A stretch of DNA of 64,000 bases. It comes from Agromyces aurantiacus. Lineage in GTDB: Bacteria; Actinomycetota; Actinomycetes; Actinomycetales; Microbacteriaceae. A program made the position numbers and the translations under genes. Positions 31,774-41,970 of the stretch are shown here, one piece after another. Numbering within the stretch: the stretch's first letter is position 1; each line of letters begins with the position of its first letter. The stretch lies in contig NZ_JAFBBW010000001.1 in NCBI RefSeq assembly GCF_016907355.1, positions 1,488,001 through 1,552,000 on the forward strand. Direction: 5' to 3'. The notes under the pieces are model-generated. The model saw nothing but the letters and a program-made list of their open reading frames with translations, ran no database searches and was not told the DNA's origin.

Positions 31774-32990
31774 GCATCGTCCTCGTCGTGAACTCCGGGT
31801 CGTCGTCGCTGAAATACCAGCTGGTCGACGTGGCTGCGGGGGCCGCCCTGGCGACCGGGCTCGTGGAGCGCATCGGGCACGACGACGGCCGTGCGACGCA
31901 CGCTGTGCGCGGTCCGGCCGCCGGTGCCGGAGGCGCGGGCGAGGGCGAGGTCCGCGAGGACCTCGCGGTGCGCGACCACGACGCCGCGTTCGACTGGATG
32001 CTGCGCGCGTTCGCCGAGCACGGACCGTCGCTCGAGGATCACGCCCCGGTGGCCGTCGGCCACCGCGTCGTCCAGGGCGGGGCGCGCTTCTTCGAGCCCA
32101 CGGTGATCACCGAGCTCGTGAAGATCAACATCGACGAGCTGTCGGTGCTCGCCCCGCTGCACAATCCGGCGAACCTCGCGGGCATCGTCTCGGCCGAGCG
32201 GGCGTTCCCCGGCGTGCCGCACGTCGCGGTGTTCGACACGGCCTTCCACCAGACCATGCCGCCCGCCGCGTACACGTACGCGATCGACCGGGAGGTCGCC
32301 GAGCGGCACCGGGTGCGCCGGTACGGCTTCCACGGCACGTCGCATCGCTACGTCTCGCGTGCCGCGGCCGGGTTCCTCGGGCGCCCGGTCGAGGAGCTGA
32401 AGCTCATCGTGCTGCACCTCGGCAACGGCGCGTCGGCGTGCGCCGTCGACGGCGGCCGCTCCGTCGAGACCAGCATGGGGATGACGCCGCTCGAGGGCCT
32501 CGTCATGGGCACGCGATCCGGCGACGTCGACCCGGCGGTGCTGCTGCACCTGCAGCGACGGGCCGGATTGGACGTGGACGGGGTCGACGACCTGCTGAAC
32601 AAGCGCAGCGGCATCCTCGGGCTCGGCGGGCACGGCGACATGCGCGACCTCGTGGGCGCGGCGGAGGCGGGCGACGCCCGGGCCGAACTCGCGCTCGACG
32701 TGTACGCGCACCGCATCCGGTCGTACGTGGGCGCCTACGCGGCGCAGCTCGGCCGCGTCGACGCGATCGTCTTCACGGCCGGCGTGGGGGAGAACGCGGC
32801 GGAGGTGCGACGGCGTTCGCTGGCGGGGCTCGAGGGGTTCGGCATCGAGCTCGACGACGCGCGCAATGCCGAGCGGCGCGGCGGGGCGCGCCGGATCTCG
32901 AGCGACGACTCGCGCACCGACGTGCTGGTGGTGCCGACGAACGAGGAGCTCGAGATCGCACGTCAGACGCTGGAGGTCGTGGCGGGCTGA
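31770..32990 (+). CDS. ackA: Acetate kinase
   Basis: A 406-residue ASKHA-fold kinase. VLVVNSGSSSLKYQL is the N-terminal phosphate-binding motif, HNPANLAGI and FDTAFHQTMP are conserved acetate-kinase segments, RRYGFHGTSHRYVS the adenosine/acetate region and FTAGVGENAAEVR the C-terminal signature. It makes ATP and acetate from acetyl phosphate, or the reverse. GTG start, overlapping the pta stop by four bases, so the pair is a translationally coupled operon. An acetyl-CoA synthetase at the right end of the window provides the high-affinity route for acetate. Confidence 0.96.
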   Translation: MSIVLVVNSGSSSLKYQLVDVAAGAALATGLVERIGHDDGRATHAVRGPAAGAGGAGEGEVREDLAVRDHDAAFDWMLRAFAEHGPSLEDHAPVAVGHRVVQGGARFFEPTVITELVKINIDELSVLAPLHNPANLAGIVSAERAFPGVPHVAVFDTAFHQTMPPAAYTYAIDREVAERHRVRRYGFHGTSHRYVSRAAAGFLGRPVEELKLIVLHLGNGASACAVDGGRSVETSMGMTPLEGLVMGTRSGDVDPAVLLHLQRRAGLDVDGVDDLLNKRSGILGLGGHGDMRDLVGAAEAGDARAELALDVYAHRIRSYVGAYAAQLGRVDAIVFTAGVGENAAEVRRRSLAGLEGFGIELDDARNAERRGGARRISSDDSRTDVLVVPTNEELEIARQTLEVVAG

Positions 32991-33038
32991 GGCGCCGTCC
33001 GGCCTCGGCCGCTCGTCGCGTGCGGCCGGCGATATTCA

Positions 33039-33076
33039 CAAGAACTCTTGTACAACATTCCTTGCGGGTCTACGCT
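33039..33076 (+). promoter_or_regulatory. ArsR-type regulator promoter with overlapping palindrome
   Basis: TTGTAC (33048-33053), 17 bp, TACGCT (33071-33076), then ATG 33083 six bases later: a good leaderless promoter. CAAGAACTCTTG (33039-33050) is a palindrome with a 2-bp centre that overlaps the -35 and is a likely autoregulatory site. Confidence 0.55.
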
Positions 33077-33082
33077 GGCCGC

Positions 33083-33673
33083 ATGACCTCACGCGATCCG
33101 GGCGACGCCGCGTCCATCCGGCTCCACGATGCGGGGCCGATGCGGGCCCTCGCGCACCCCGTGCGACTGCGCATCCTCGGCCTGCTCCGCATGGACGGCC
33201 CGGCCACGGTCGGCATGCTCGCCGAGCGCACGGGCGAGGCCGCCGGCTCCGTCAGCTACCACGTCGCGACGCTCGCGAAGCACGGCTTCGTCGAGGAGGC
33301 GCCCGAGCTCGCCCGCGACCGGCGCGAGCGCTGGTGGCGCGCCGCCCACGAGGTGACGACGTTCAACTCGGCCGAGTTCCTCGCCGACCCCGAGCGTCAC
33401 GCGGCATCCGAGGCCCTGCGCCGGAACGTGCTCGACGCGTACCACCGCGAACTGCTCGGCGCGCTCGACGCCGAGCACTCCCTCGAACCCGCGTGGGTCG
33501 AGGCCTCCGACTCGAGCGACGGCGGGGCGCAGCTCACGCTCGAGGAGTTCCGCGAGCTCGCCGCCGACCTCGCCGCGGTGCGCGAGAAGTGGTGGGCGCG
33601 TGGGCGCGAGCCGCGCGAGGGCACGCGCGCCGTCCGCTGGATCACCCACGTCTTCCCGCGGAGCCGGTCGTGA
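33083..33673 (+). CDS. ArsR-family winged-helix regulator
   Basis: A 196-residue DNA-binding protein. The winged helix spans about 15-95: RALAHPVRLRILGLLR, then TVGMLAERTGEAAGSVSYHVATLAKHGFVEEAPE. The C-terminal half is helical with Trp-rich ends (REKWWARGREPREGT) and would dimerise or sense a ligand; there are no Cys metal sites. It overlaps the MFS gene by GTGA and probably represses both from the palindrome at 33039-33050. Confidence 0.8.
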   Translation: MTSRDPGDAASIRLHDAGPMRALAHPVRLRILGLLRMDGPATVGMLAERTGEAAGSVSYHVATLAKHGFVEEAPELARDRRERWWRAAHEVTTFNSAEFLADPERHAASEALRRNVLDAYHRELLGALDAEHSLEPAWVEASDSSDGGAQLTLEEFRELAADLAAVREKWWARGREPREGTRAVRWITHVFPRSRS

Positions 33674-35010
33674 GCGCGCCGCGCCGCCGCCTCCCGCTGA
33701 TCGCGCTGTTCGCCGCGCAGCTGTGCTCGCTCGGCGGCAACGCGATCGCGCTCGTCGCCGTGCCGCTCATCGTGCTCCAGCAGACGGGCTCGCCGTTCGC
33801 GGCGGGCGTCGCGGGCATCTTCGCCACGGTGCCGCTCGTGATCGGCGGTGCCCTCGGCGGCGTGCTCGTCGACCGGTTCGGGTACCGCGCGTCGAGCATC
33901 GCGGCGGATGTCGCGAGCGGCGTCACCGTGCTCGCGATCCCGCTGCTCGACGCCGCCGGGATGCTCTCGTTCGGCGTGCTGCTCGCGCTCGTGTTCCTCG
34001 GCGGGCTGCTCGACCCGCCCGGCGACACCGCCAAGACCGTGCTCATGCCCGAGCTCGCGGCGCTCGCGGGCACGCCGCTCGCCCGCGCGGCCGGCGCCCA
34101 GTCGGCCGTGCAGCGCACGGCCACGATGGTGGGCGCCGGCACCGCGGGTGCGCTCGTCGCGCTCGCGGGCCCCATGGTCGCGCTCCTGGCCGACGCCGCC
34201 GGATTCGCGATCTCGGCGCTGCTCGTCGCGCTGCTCGTGCCGTCGCGCCGGCGAACCGGCGTCGCGCTCGACCGCCGCGACGTCGCCGAGCCCGATCCGT
34301 CGGCCGTCGACGCGGCGTCCAGCGCGGCCGGCTTCGTCGCCGGCATCCGCTTCATCGCGCGCACGCCGCTCGCGCGCGCGGTCGTGCTGCTCGTGACCCT
34401 CACGAACGCGATCGACGCCGCCGGCATCATGGTGCTGAAGCCCGTCTACGCGTCCGAGGTGCTCGGCGACCCCGCGAGCCTGGGCTTCATGGTCGGCTGC
34501 TTCGCGGCGGGCGCGCTCACCGGCTCGGCGCTGTTCGGGCTCGTCGGCCATCGCGGCTCGGGCCGGCTCATGTTCGCCGCATGCTTCGTGCTGACGGGCA
34601 CGCCGCCGTACCTCGCAATGGCGCTCGAGGCGCCGCCCGAGGTGCTCTTCCCGGTCCTCGCGTTCTCCGGCCTCACCGCCGGGGCGCTCAACCCGATGAT
34701 CTCGACGGCCCTGTTCGGCGTCGTGCCCGACGGGATGCGCGCCCGGGTGTTCGGCGCGATCACCTCGGGCGTGGCGGCGTCGATGCCGGTGGGCGCATTC
34801 GTCGCCGGCGTGGCGGTCGACGCGTTCGGCGTAACGCCGGTGCTCGCCGGCGCGGCGGTGCTCTACGCGGTGCTCGGGGCGAGCCCGCTCGTGGTGCGCG
34901 GGTTCGAGGGCCTGTCGGGTGCGCGGGGCGCCGCCCCGGCCGCGGCGCCGGAGAGCACGGAGGTGGACGCGACGGCGGATCCGGCCGCTGCGGCTGCGCC
35001 CGAACGTTGA
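33670..35010 (+). CDS. MFS transporter, drug-efflux-like
   Basis: A 446-residue membrane protein with about 12 spans. The loop GGVLVDRFGYRASS after TM2 is the MFS motif A (G-x-x-x-D-R-x-G-x-R). The sequence resembles the MFS_3/EntS-like exporters that accompany ArsR- or TetR-type regulators. Substrate unknown; export of a drug or metabolite is likely. The C-terminal tail is Ala/Glu-rich. GTG 33670 overlaps the regulator's stop. It ends 10 nt from the convergent DksA/TraR-type gene, and I see no terminator in that gap. Confidence 0.82.
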   Translation: MSAPRRRLPLIALFAAQLCSLGGNAIALVAVPLIVLQQTGSPFAAGVAGIFATVPLVIGGALGGVLVDRFGYRASSIAADVASGVTVLAIPLLDAAGMLSFGVLLALVFLGGLLDPPGDTAKTVLMPELAALAGTPLARAAGAQSAVQRTATMVGAGTAGALVALAGPMVALLADAAGFAISALLVALLVPSRRRTGVALDRRDVAEPDPSAVDAASSAAGFVAGIRFIARTPLARAVVLLVTLTNAIDAAGIMVLKPVYASEVLGDPASLGFMVGCFAAGALTGSALFGLVGHRGSGRLMFAACFVLTGTPPYLAMALEAPPEVLFPVLAFSGLTAGALNPMISTALFGVVPDGMRARVFGAITSGVAASMPVGAFVAGVAVDAFGVTPVLAGAAVLYAVLGASPLVVRGFEGLSGARGAAPAAAPESTEVDATADPAAAAAPER

Positions 35011-35020
35011 GGGCGCGGCG

Positions 35021-35392
35021 TCAGCGGACGAGCCGGGCGCAGTCGATGCAGAGCGTCGCCGTGGGGCGTGCCTCGAGCCGGCCGACGCTGATCTTCTGGC
35101 CGCAGCGCTCGCACGTGCCGTAGGTGCCCGCATCGATCTTCGCGAGCGCGCGGTCGATGTCGGCGAGCTCGTGCTCGACGTCGTGCAGCACGGCCGTGCG
35201 CTGCGACCACTCCTGGCTCATGGTGGGGCCGTCGGGGTCGTGCTCGTCGTCGACGGAGCCGTCGGAGCGTGCCTCGCGCACGGCCGTGATGCCCTCGCTC
35301 TGCTCCGCGAGGCGTTCCTCGGCCTCGCGGCGCTCGGCGAGCAGCAGCTCGCGGAATCGCTCGAGCTGCCCTGCGCTGCGGATGCCCGTCAC
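35021..35392 (-). CDS. TraR/DksA family zinc-finger protein
   Basis: A 123-residue protein with an N-terminal coiled coil (about 8-90) and a C4 zinc finger, CERCGQ followed by CIDCAR, near the C-terminus. DksA-type proteins insert a coiled coil in the RNA polymerase secondary channel; actinobacterial members such as this may do the same, but many lack proof. The start is GTG at 35392, with GGAGG seven bases upstream; an ATG two bases earlier is out of frame and followed at once by a stop. Confidence 0.85.
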   Translation of the reverse strand: MTGIRSAGQLERFRELLLAERREAEERLAEQSEGITAVREARSDGSVDDEHDPDGPTMSQEWSQRTAVLHDVEHELADIDRALAKIDAGTYGTCERCGQKISVGRLEARPTATLCIDCARLVR

Positions 35393-35542
35393 ATGACCAC
35401 CTCCGTCGGATGCACCGGGAGCGGGCGGATGTCGCGACCGCGCCGATGCGGTCCACCGATCCTATGCCCACCCGACGACGACGCCTCCGAACTCCGCCCC
35501 GGGCGGCGGTTCGCGCCCGGCCGGGGTGTCGGACGCCGCGAC

Positions 35543-35548
35543 TACGAT
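35543..35548 (+). promoter_or_regulatory. -10 element of dnaX
   Basis: TACGAT at 35543-35548 lies six bases before GTG 35555, so dnaX is probably leaderless; no good -35 is seen. The rest of the 162-nt gap between the DksA/TraR-type gene and dnaX shows nothing else definite. Confidence 0.45.
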
Positions 35549-35554
35549 TGAGCC

Positions 35555-37876
35555 GTGGTCACCGCCCTCTACCGCCGATACCGGCCCGAGACCTTCGCCG
35601 AGATGATCGGCCAGTCGCAGGTCACCGAGCCGCTCATGACGGCGCTGCGCACCGATCGCGTGAACCACGCCTACCTCTTCAGCGGCCCGCGCGGCTGCGG
35701 CAAGACCACGTCGGCCCGCATCCTCGCGCGCTGCCTCAACTGCGCCGAGGGCCCGACCGACACGCCGTGCGGCACGTGCCCGAGCTGCGTCGAGCTCTCG
35801 CGGGCCGGTGGCGGCTCGCTCGACGTCGTCGAGATCGACGCGGCGAGCCACAACGGCGTCGACGACGCGCGCGACCTCCGCGAGCGCGCGGTGTTCGCAC
35901 CCGCTCGCGACCGCTACAAGATCTTCATCCTCGACGAGGCGCACATGGTCACCCCGCAGGGGTTCAACGCGCTGCTCAAGCTCGTGGAGGAGCCGCCCGA
36001 GCACGTGAAGTTCATCTTCGCGACGACCGAGCCCGACAAGGTGCTCGGCACCATCCGCTCGCGCACGCACCACTACCCGTTCCGGCTCGTGCCGCCCGCG
36101 CCCATGCTCGACTACGTGCAGAAGCTGTGCGACGAGGAGGGCGTGAGCGTCGAGCCCGGCGTGCTCTCGCTCGTCGTGCGCGCCGGCGGAGGCTCGCCGC
36201 GAGACACGCTCTCGCTGCTCGACCAGCTCATCGCGGGCTCCGAGAGGTCGACCGTCGGCTACGAGCGGGCCGTGGCCCTGCTCGGCTACACGCACGGCGC
36301 GCTGCTCGACGAGGTCGTCGATGCGATCGGCTCGGCCGATGCGGCGGCCGCGTTCGCGGCCGTCGACCGCGTGATGCAGACCGGCCAGGATCCGCGTCGC
36401 TTCGTGGAGGACCTGCTCGAGCGCCTGCGCGACCTCATCGTCGTCGCGGCGACCTCGCCCGAGGCGGCCGCCGCGGTGCTCCGCGGCATCCCCGCCGACG
36501 AGCTCACGCGCATGGCCACCCAGGCGTCGGCGTTCGGCGCGGCCGAGCTCTCGCGCGTGGCCGACCTCGTCAACCAGACCCTCACCGAGATGACCGGCGC
36601 CACCTCACCGCGCCTGCACCTCGAGCTCATGCTCGCCCGCGTGCTCGTGCCCGCGAGCGACGCGACCGAGCGCGGCGCGCTCGCGCGCGTCGAGCGCCTC
36701 GAGCGGCGCGTGGGCGTGTCGGATGCCGCGGGGTCGGCCGACCCGGCGGCGCCCCCGTCGCCCGCGCCCGCGCGTCCCGTCGCCCGGGCTGCGACGCCCG
36801 CCGGGCCGCCGTCCGCGCCGGCGGCATCGGCCGGTTCCTCGTCCGCACCACCGGCCGCGGACGCGCCGCCCGCACCTGCCGCGGAGGCGCCGCCGATGCC
36901 GCGGCCGAAGCCGGTCGGCCCGGTGACCCTCGAGCAGATGCGCGACGCGTGGCCAGAGATCCTGGGCGTGCTCGAGCGCACCAAGCGCACCGCCTGGATG
37001 GCCGCGCTCACCGCACGGGTGATCGACTACCGCACCGACGAGGCCGTGCTCGTGCTCGGCTTCCCGAGCCAGAACGACGTGAACGACCTCCGCGGCACCG
37101 GCGCGCAGAGCCCCGCCGAGCTGTTGCGCCGCGCGATCACCGAGGTGCTCGGCGTCCAGGTCAAGTTCGTCCCGCGCGTGATCTCGGGCGGCACCCCGGG
37201 GCCGGCCGGCGACCTCCCGGGCGCGCCCGTGCCGGGGGAGCCCGCGCCATCCGCCGCCGCGCCCGCCGCGCCCGCCGCCGCCGGACGCGCCGGCGCTCCC
37301 GCGGAGGCCGCGGCTCCGGCCGGGTCCGCGCCGGTCGTCGCGCCCTCGGCCGCCGGCAGCCCCGCAGGCACCGGCCCGACGGCGCGGACGGCCTCGCGGG
37401 GAACGGCGTCCGCGGCCTCCGCACGCGCGGGAGCGGCCGCACCCGACGCCGGTCGTCTGGGTCCGGTCGACTCGTGGGTCACGGTCGCGATCCCCGCGTC
37501 CGACCCGACGCAGCCCGCCGAGGCGACTGCCGAGGCGTCCCCGGGCACGCGCACCGCCGTCGCCGAGCGCCCCGCGCGGGCGGTCGCGACCCGTCGCCCC
37601 GACGCCCCGCCGCCCGTCGACGACGTGCCGCCGCCCGACGACGCCGATGCGCCCCCGCCCGACGCCGAGCCCGACTTCGATCCCGGCCCCGAGCCGCTCG
37701 TCGACGCCGCGCCGGCCGTCCCGGCCGCCGCGGCTCCGCCGCGCCGTACCGGCGGCGCTGCGTCGAACGCGCCCGGGATCCAGCGGTACGGCGAGGCCGT
37801 CGTGCGCGACCTGCTGGGCGCCACGTTCCTCGAAGAGGTCGAGGCGCCGCCCGCCCGGTTCGGCGAGCGGGGGTAG
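35555..37876 (+). CDS. dnaX: DNA polymerase III subunit gamma/tau
   Basis: A 773-residue clamp-loader subunit. Walker A GPRGCGKT (about 44-51), a four-Cys zinc site (CLNC and CGTCPSC), Walker B ILDEAH and the SRC-like sensor IRSRTHH are clear. Residues about 390-470 and 530-750 are Ala/Pro-rich linkers, with a tau-type domain between them (VTLEQMRDAWPEIL), so this is the full tau form. No obvious frameshift site for a gamma form was found. It loads the beta clamp at the replication fork. Starts at GTG 35555; recR follows after 3 nt. Confidence 0.95.
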   Translation: MVTALYRRYRPETFAEMIGQSQVTEPLMTALRTDRVNHAYLFSGPRGCGKTTSARILARCLNCAEGPTDTPCGTCPSCVELSRAGGGSLDVVEIDAASHNGVDDARDLRERAVFAPARDRYKIFILDEAHMVTPQGFNALLKLVEEPPEHVKFIFATTEPDKVLGTIRSRTHHYPFRLVPPAPMLDYVQKLCDEEGVSVEPGVLSLVVRAGGGSPRDTLSLLDQLIAGSERSTVGYERAVALLGYTHGALLDEVVDAIGSADAAAAFAAVDRVMQTGQDPRRFVEDLLERLRDLIVVAATSPEAAAAVLRGIPADELTRMATQASAFGAAELSRVADLVNQTLTEMTGATSPRLHLELMLARVLVPASDATERGALARVERLERRVGVSDAAGSADPAAPPSPAPARPVARAATPAGPPSAPAASAGSSSAPPAADAPPAPAAEAPPMPRPKPVGPVTLEQMRDAWPEILGVLERTKRTAWMAALTARVIDYRTDEAVLVLGFPSQNDVNDLRGTGAQSPAELLRRAITEVLGVQVKFVPRVISGGTPGPAGDLPGAPVPGEPAPSAAAPAAPAAAGRAGAPAEAAAPAGSAPVVAPSAAGSPAGTGPTARTASRGTASAASARAGAAAPDAGRLGPVDSWVTVAIPASDPTQPAEATAEASPGTRTAVAERPARAVATRRPDAPPPVDDVPPPDDADAPPPDAEPDFDPGPEPLVDAAPAVPAAAAPPRRTGGAASNAPGIQRYGEAVVRDLLGATFLEEVEAPPARFGERG

Positions 37877-37879
37877 CGC

Positions 37880-38476
37880 GTGTACGAAGGCATCGTCCAG
37901 GAGCTGATCGACGAGCTCGGGCGCCTCCCCGGGATCGGCCCGAAGTCGGCGCAGCGCATCGCGTTCCACATCGTGCAGACCGAGCAGTTCGACGTCTCCC
38001 GCCTTGCCGAGATCCTGCTCGAGGTGCGCGACAAGGTGAAGTTCTGCGAGATCTGCGGCAACGTCGCCGAGGAGTCGACGTGCTCGATCTGCCGCGACCC
38101 GCGCCGCGATCCCACGCTCATCTGCGTGGTCGAGGAGGCGAAGGACGTCGTCGCGATCGAGCGCACGCGTGAGTTCCGCGGGCTCTACCACGTGCTCGGC
38201 GGCGCCATCAGCCCGATCGACGGCGTCGGCCCCGACGAGCTGCGCATCCGCCAGCTCATGCAGCGCCTCGCCGACGGCACCGTGCGCGAGGTGATCATCG
38301 CCACCGACCCCAACCTCGAGGGCGAGGCCACCGCGACCTACCTCAGCCGCCTGCTGACGACGCTCGAGATCCGCGTGACGCGGCTCGCGTCGGGCCTGCC
38401 GGTGGGCGGCGACCTCGAGTACGCCGACGAGGTCACCCTCGGGCGGGCCTTCGAGGGCCGCCGCGTCATCGGCTGA
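37880..38476 (+). CDS. recR: Recombination protein RecR
   Basis: A 198-residue protein, standard length. It has the helix-hairpin-helix [18 protein letters not shown], the C4 zinc finger (CEICGN to CSICRD) and the Toprim domain starting [14 protein letters not shown], ending with the Walker-like [18 protein letters not shown]. It acts with RecO/RecF in gap repair and RecA loading. GTG start directly behind dnaX; the dnaX-recR pair is conserved across bacteria. Confidence 0.96.
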   Translation: MYEGIVQELIDELGRLPGIGPKSAQRIAFHIVQTEQFDVSRLAEILLEVRDKVKFCEICGNVAEESTCSICRDPRRDPTLICVVEEAKDVVAIERTREFRGLYHVLGGAISPIDGVGPDELRIRQLMQRLADGTVREVIIATDPNLEGEATATYLSRLLTTLEIRVTRLASGLPVGGDLEYADEVTLGRAFEGRRVIG

Positions 38477-38539
38477 CCGGCGCGGTCCGGCCCCGGTCGA
38501 GCCGTTGCGGATGTCGGCGGGTCGCCGTAGAACGGAGCC

Positions 38540-38893
38540 ATGGCCGGCAGAGGTGCGGAATGGGTCGCCGGCTACGTCGCGGCGTGGAAGTCGAACGATC
38601 CCGATGAGATCGGGGCGCTGTTCACCGATGACGCGGTGTACCTCACCGCGCCCGACGCCGAACCGCGTCGCGGGCGCGAGGCGATCGTCGCCGGCTGGCT
38701 CGACGACCTCGACGAACCCGGCACGTGGAGCTTCGACTGGCAGGTCGTCCACGAGCACGACGGGTTCGTGGTCGCGCAGGGGCGCACGGAGTACCCCGCC
38801 GAGCGCGACTACCTCAACCTGTGGCTCATCCGGCTGGCCGACGACGGCCGGGCCACCGAGTACACCGAGTGGTACATGCCGCGCCCGCACTGA
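38540..38893 (+). CDS. NTF2-like (SnoaL-type) small protein, copy 1
   Basis: A 117-residue cone-fold protein: WVAGYVAAWKSNDPDEIGALFTDDAVY (given as start and end of one helix-strand region), RGREAIVAGWL and the final RATEYTEWYM are typical of SnoaL/NTF2-like domains. These hold a small ligand or act as steroid-isomerase-like enzymes; function is not predictable. It is closely related (about 60 percent identity by eye) to the next gene, and both start codons follow TAGAACGGA. Confidence 0.8.
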   Translation: MAGRGAEWVAGYVAAWKSNDPDEIGALFTDDAVYLTAPDAEPRRGREAIVAGWLDDLDEPGTWSFDWQVVHEHDGFVVAQGRTEYPAERDYLNLWLIRLADDGRATEYTEWYMPRPH

Positions 38894-38952
38894 CGACGCC
38901 GGCCGGCGCCACCCGTTGACGCCCGGGCGTCGCCGCGGATAGAACGGACCGC

Positions 38953-39306
38953 ATGAGCGCAGGCACCGACTGGGTCGACGGCTACATCCGGGCGTGGGAG
39001 ACGAACGATCCCGACGACATCGCGGCGATCTTCGCCGACGATGCGATCTACGAGTTCAGCCCCGACGACCCCGAGGCCCTGCGCGGGCGCGAGGCGATCG
39101 TCGACGGATGGCTCGACTCCAAGGACGAGCCGGGCGATTGGACCTTCGACTGGGAGGTCCTCGTCGAGTCCGACGACCTCGTCATGGTGCAGGGCCGCAC
39201 CGACTATCCGAACGCGAAGCTCTACGACAACCTCTGGGTCATCCGGCTCGCGCCGGACGGGCGCGCGACGCGCTTCACCGAGTGGTACATGGAACGCGAC
39301 CGCTAG
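38953..39306 (+). CDS. NTF2-like (SnoaL-type) small protein, copy 2
   Basis: A 117-residue tandem paralogue of the preceding gene, same length and motifs (WVDGYIRAWETNDPDDIAAIF, then RGREAIVDGWL and FTEWYM). Charged residues are more acidic than in copy 1. The upstream ATAGAACGGAC repeats the arrangement before copy 1, so the promoter or ribosome-binding segment was duplicated too. No neighbour suggests a pathway. Confidence 0.8.
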   Translation: MSAGTDWVDGYIRAWETNDPDDIAAIFADDAIYEFSPDDPEALRGREAIVDGWLDSKDEPGDWTFDWEVLVESDDLVMVQGRTDYPNAKLYDNLWVIRLAPDGRATRFTEWYMERDR

Positions 39307-39342
39307 AGGCGTCACATGGCCGGGCGGGAATGCGCGCCGCCG

Positions 39343-39348
39343 TATGAT
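39343..39348 (+). promoter_or_regulatory. -10 element of lysC
   Basis: TATGAT (39343-39348) in the gap before lysC is a near-consensus -10. It would give a leader of about 60 nt before GTG 39417. No clear -35 or attenuator is seen. Confidence 0.4.
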
Positions 39349-39416
39349 GGACCTTCCGGCGCCGGGTGTCCATCGCCCCGGTCCAGTCCACCCCGTCCAT
39401 TCCCGGGAGCGCCTTC

Positions 39417-40691
39417 GTGAGCTTGATCGTGCAGAAATACGGCGGTTCGTCCGTCGCCGACGCGGAGAGCATCAAGCGGGTCGCCAAGCGCATCGTCGAG
39501 ACCCGCAAGGCGGGCAACGATGTCGTCGTCGCGGTCTCGGCGATGGGCGACACGACCGACGAGCTGCTCGACCTCGCGAACGAGGTCACGCCGATCCACG
39601 CGCCGCGCGAGCTCGACATGCTGCTCTCCTCGGGCGAGCGCATCTCGATGGCGCTGCTCGCGATGGCGATCAAGGGCCTCGGCCACGACGCGCGCTCGTT
39701 CACGGGCAGCCAGGCCGGCATGATCACGGACGCCACGCACGGCGCCGCGCGCATCGTGGAGGTGACGCCGGTGCGCCTGCGCGAGGCGCTCGACGAGGGC
39801 GCGATCGTCATCGTCGCGGGCTTCCAGGGCTTCAGCCGCGAGTCGCGCGACATCACGACGCTCGGCCGCGGCGGCAGCGACACGACGGCGGTCGCGCTCG
39901 CGGCGGCGCTCGACGCCGACGTGTGCGAGATCTACACCGATGTCGACGGCGTGTTCACCTCCGACCCGCGCGTGGTGAAGAAGGCCCGCAAGCTCGACCG
40001 CATCACGAGCGAGGAGATGCTCGAGCTCGCGTCGTCCGGTGCCAAGGTGCTGCACATCCGGGCCGTCGAGTACGCGCGCCGCCACGGCGTCACACTGCAC
40101 GTGCGCTCGTCGTTCAACAACAGCGAGGGGACCGTCGTGTACGACCCCGAGCGCCTTCCCGAAGGAGAAGCTGTGGAAGAGTCCGTCATCGCCGGTGTCG
40201 CGGTCGACCTCGGGCAGGTCAAGGTCACCGTCGTCGGCGTGCCCGACGTGCCCGGTGCCGCGGCCAAGATCTTCAAGATCGTCGCCAACACCAACGCGAA
40301 CGTCGACATGATCGTGCAGAACGTCTCGGCGGCCGCGACGGGTCGCACCGACATCTCGTTCACGGTGCCGAAGTCCGACGGCGAGCGGGCGCTCAAGGCG
40401 CTCTCCGACGCCAAGGAGACGCTCGGCTTCGAGTCGCTGCAGTACGACGACCAGATCGGCAAGCTCTCGCTCGTCGGCGCCGCGATGCGCTCGGCGACGG
40501 GCATCTCGGCGAAGCTGTTCGAGGCGCTCTACGAGGCGGGCATCAACATCGAGATGATCTCGACGTCCGAGATCCGCATCTCGGTGGTCACCCGCGCCGA
40601 CAGCGTCAACGACGCGGCCGTCGCCGTGCACCGCGCGTTCGACCTCGACGGCGACACCGAGGCCGTCGTGTACGCCGGCACGGGTCGCTGA
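39417..40691 (+). CDS. lysC: Aspartate kinase, alpha chain
   Basis: A 424-residue aspartokinase. The N-terminus [13 protein letters not shown] is the kinase signature; [27 protein letters not shown] is the nucleotide site (read in two parts). Two ACT domains follow from about residue 265 ([20 protein letters not shown]), the site of feedback by Lys/Thr. It catalyses the first step of the lysine-threonine-methionine pathway. GTG 39417 is chosen because GGGAG is 8 nt upstream and the kinase motif starts at once. asd follows, as in Corynebacterium. Confidence 0.95.
   Translation: MSLIVQKYGGSSVADAESIKRVAKRIVETRKAGNDVVVAVSAMGDTTDELLDLANEVTPIHAPRELDMLLSSGERISMALLAMAIKGLGHDARSFTGSQAGMITDATHGAARIVEVTPVRLREALDEGAIVIVAGFQGFSRESRDITTLGRGGSDTTAVALAAALDADVCEIYTDVDGVFTSDPRVVKKARKLDRITSEEMLELASSGAKVLHIRAVEYARRHGVTLHVRSSFNNSEGTVVYDPERLPEGEAVEESVIAGVAVDLGQVKVTVVGVPDVPGAAAKIFKIVANTNANVDMIVQNVSAAATGRTDISFTVPKSDGERALKALSDAKETLGFESLQYDDQIGKLSLVGAAMRSATGISAKLFEALYEAGINIEMISTSEIRISVVTRADSVNDAAVAVHRAFDLDGDTEAVVYAGTGR
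40173..40691 (+). CDS. Aspartate kinase beta chain (internal in-frame start)
   Basis: GAAGGAGAAGCT immediately before GTG 40173, in frame with lysC, is a strong ribosome-binding site inside the gene. The product would be 172 residues comprising only the two ACT domains, the same size as the Corynebacterium beta subunit made from an internal start. The alpha2-beta2 enzyme is the known form in that genus; that it also applies here is inference. Confidence 0.65.
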   Translation: MEESVIAGVAVDLGQVKVTVVGVPDVPGAAAKIFKIVANTNANVDMIVQNVSAAATGRTDISFTVPKSDGERALKALSDAKETLGFESLQYDDQIGKLSLVGAAMRSATGISAKLFEALYEAGINIEMISTSEIRISVVTRADSVNDAAVAVHRAFDLDGDTEAVVYAGTGR

Positions 40692-40704
40692 CGCGAGCCA
40701 CGAG

Positions 40705-40739
40705 CGGATGACGCGCCGCGGCCGCGCACGCGCCATCCG
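40705..40739. repeat. Palindrome with CGGATG/CATCCG arms in the lysC-asd gap
   Basis: CGGATG (40705-40710) and CATCCG (40734-40739) bracket a GC-rich segment that continues the pairing (GCGC with GCGC). It may attenuate readthrough from lysC to asd; the 160-nt gap otherwise holds only the GAGAGGGAG site before asd. Confidence 0.45.
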
Positions 40740-40824
40740 TCGATCGACTGCCGGTTCACCGGGGAATCCTGCCATCGCGGGACGATCGGCCGGTGCGGGT
40801 CCTGCGGGTCGCGGGATCTCCTGA

Positions 40825-41907
<1,083 letters not shown>

Positions 41908-41970
41908 TCGGGCCCGCGAGGCCGCGTCGGACGGGTACCGAAGACCGGCGCGGAGCGCCCTCCCCGACCG

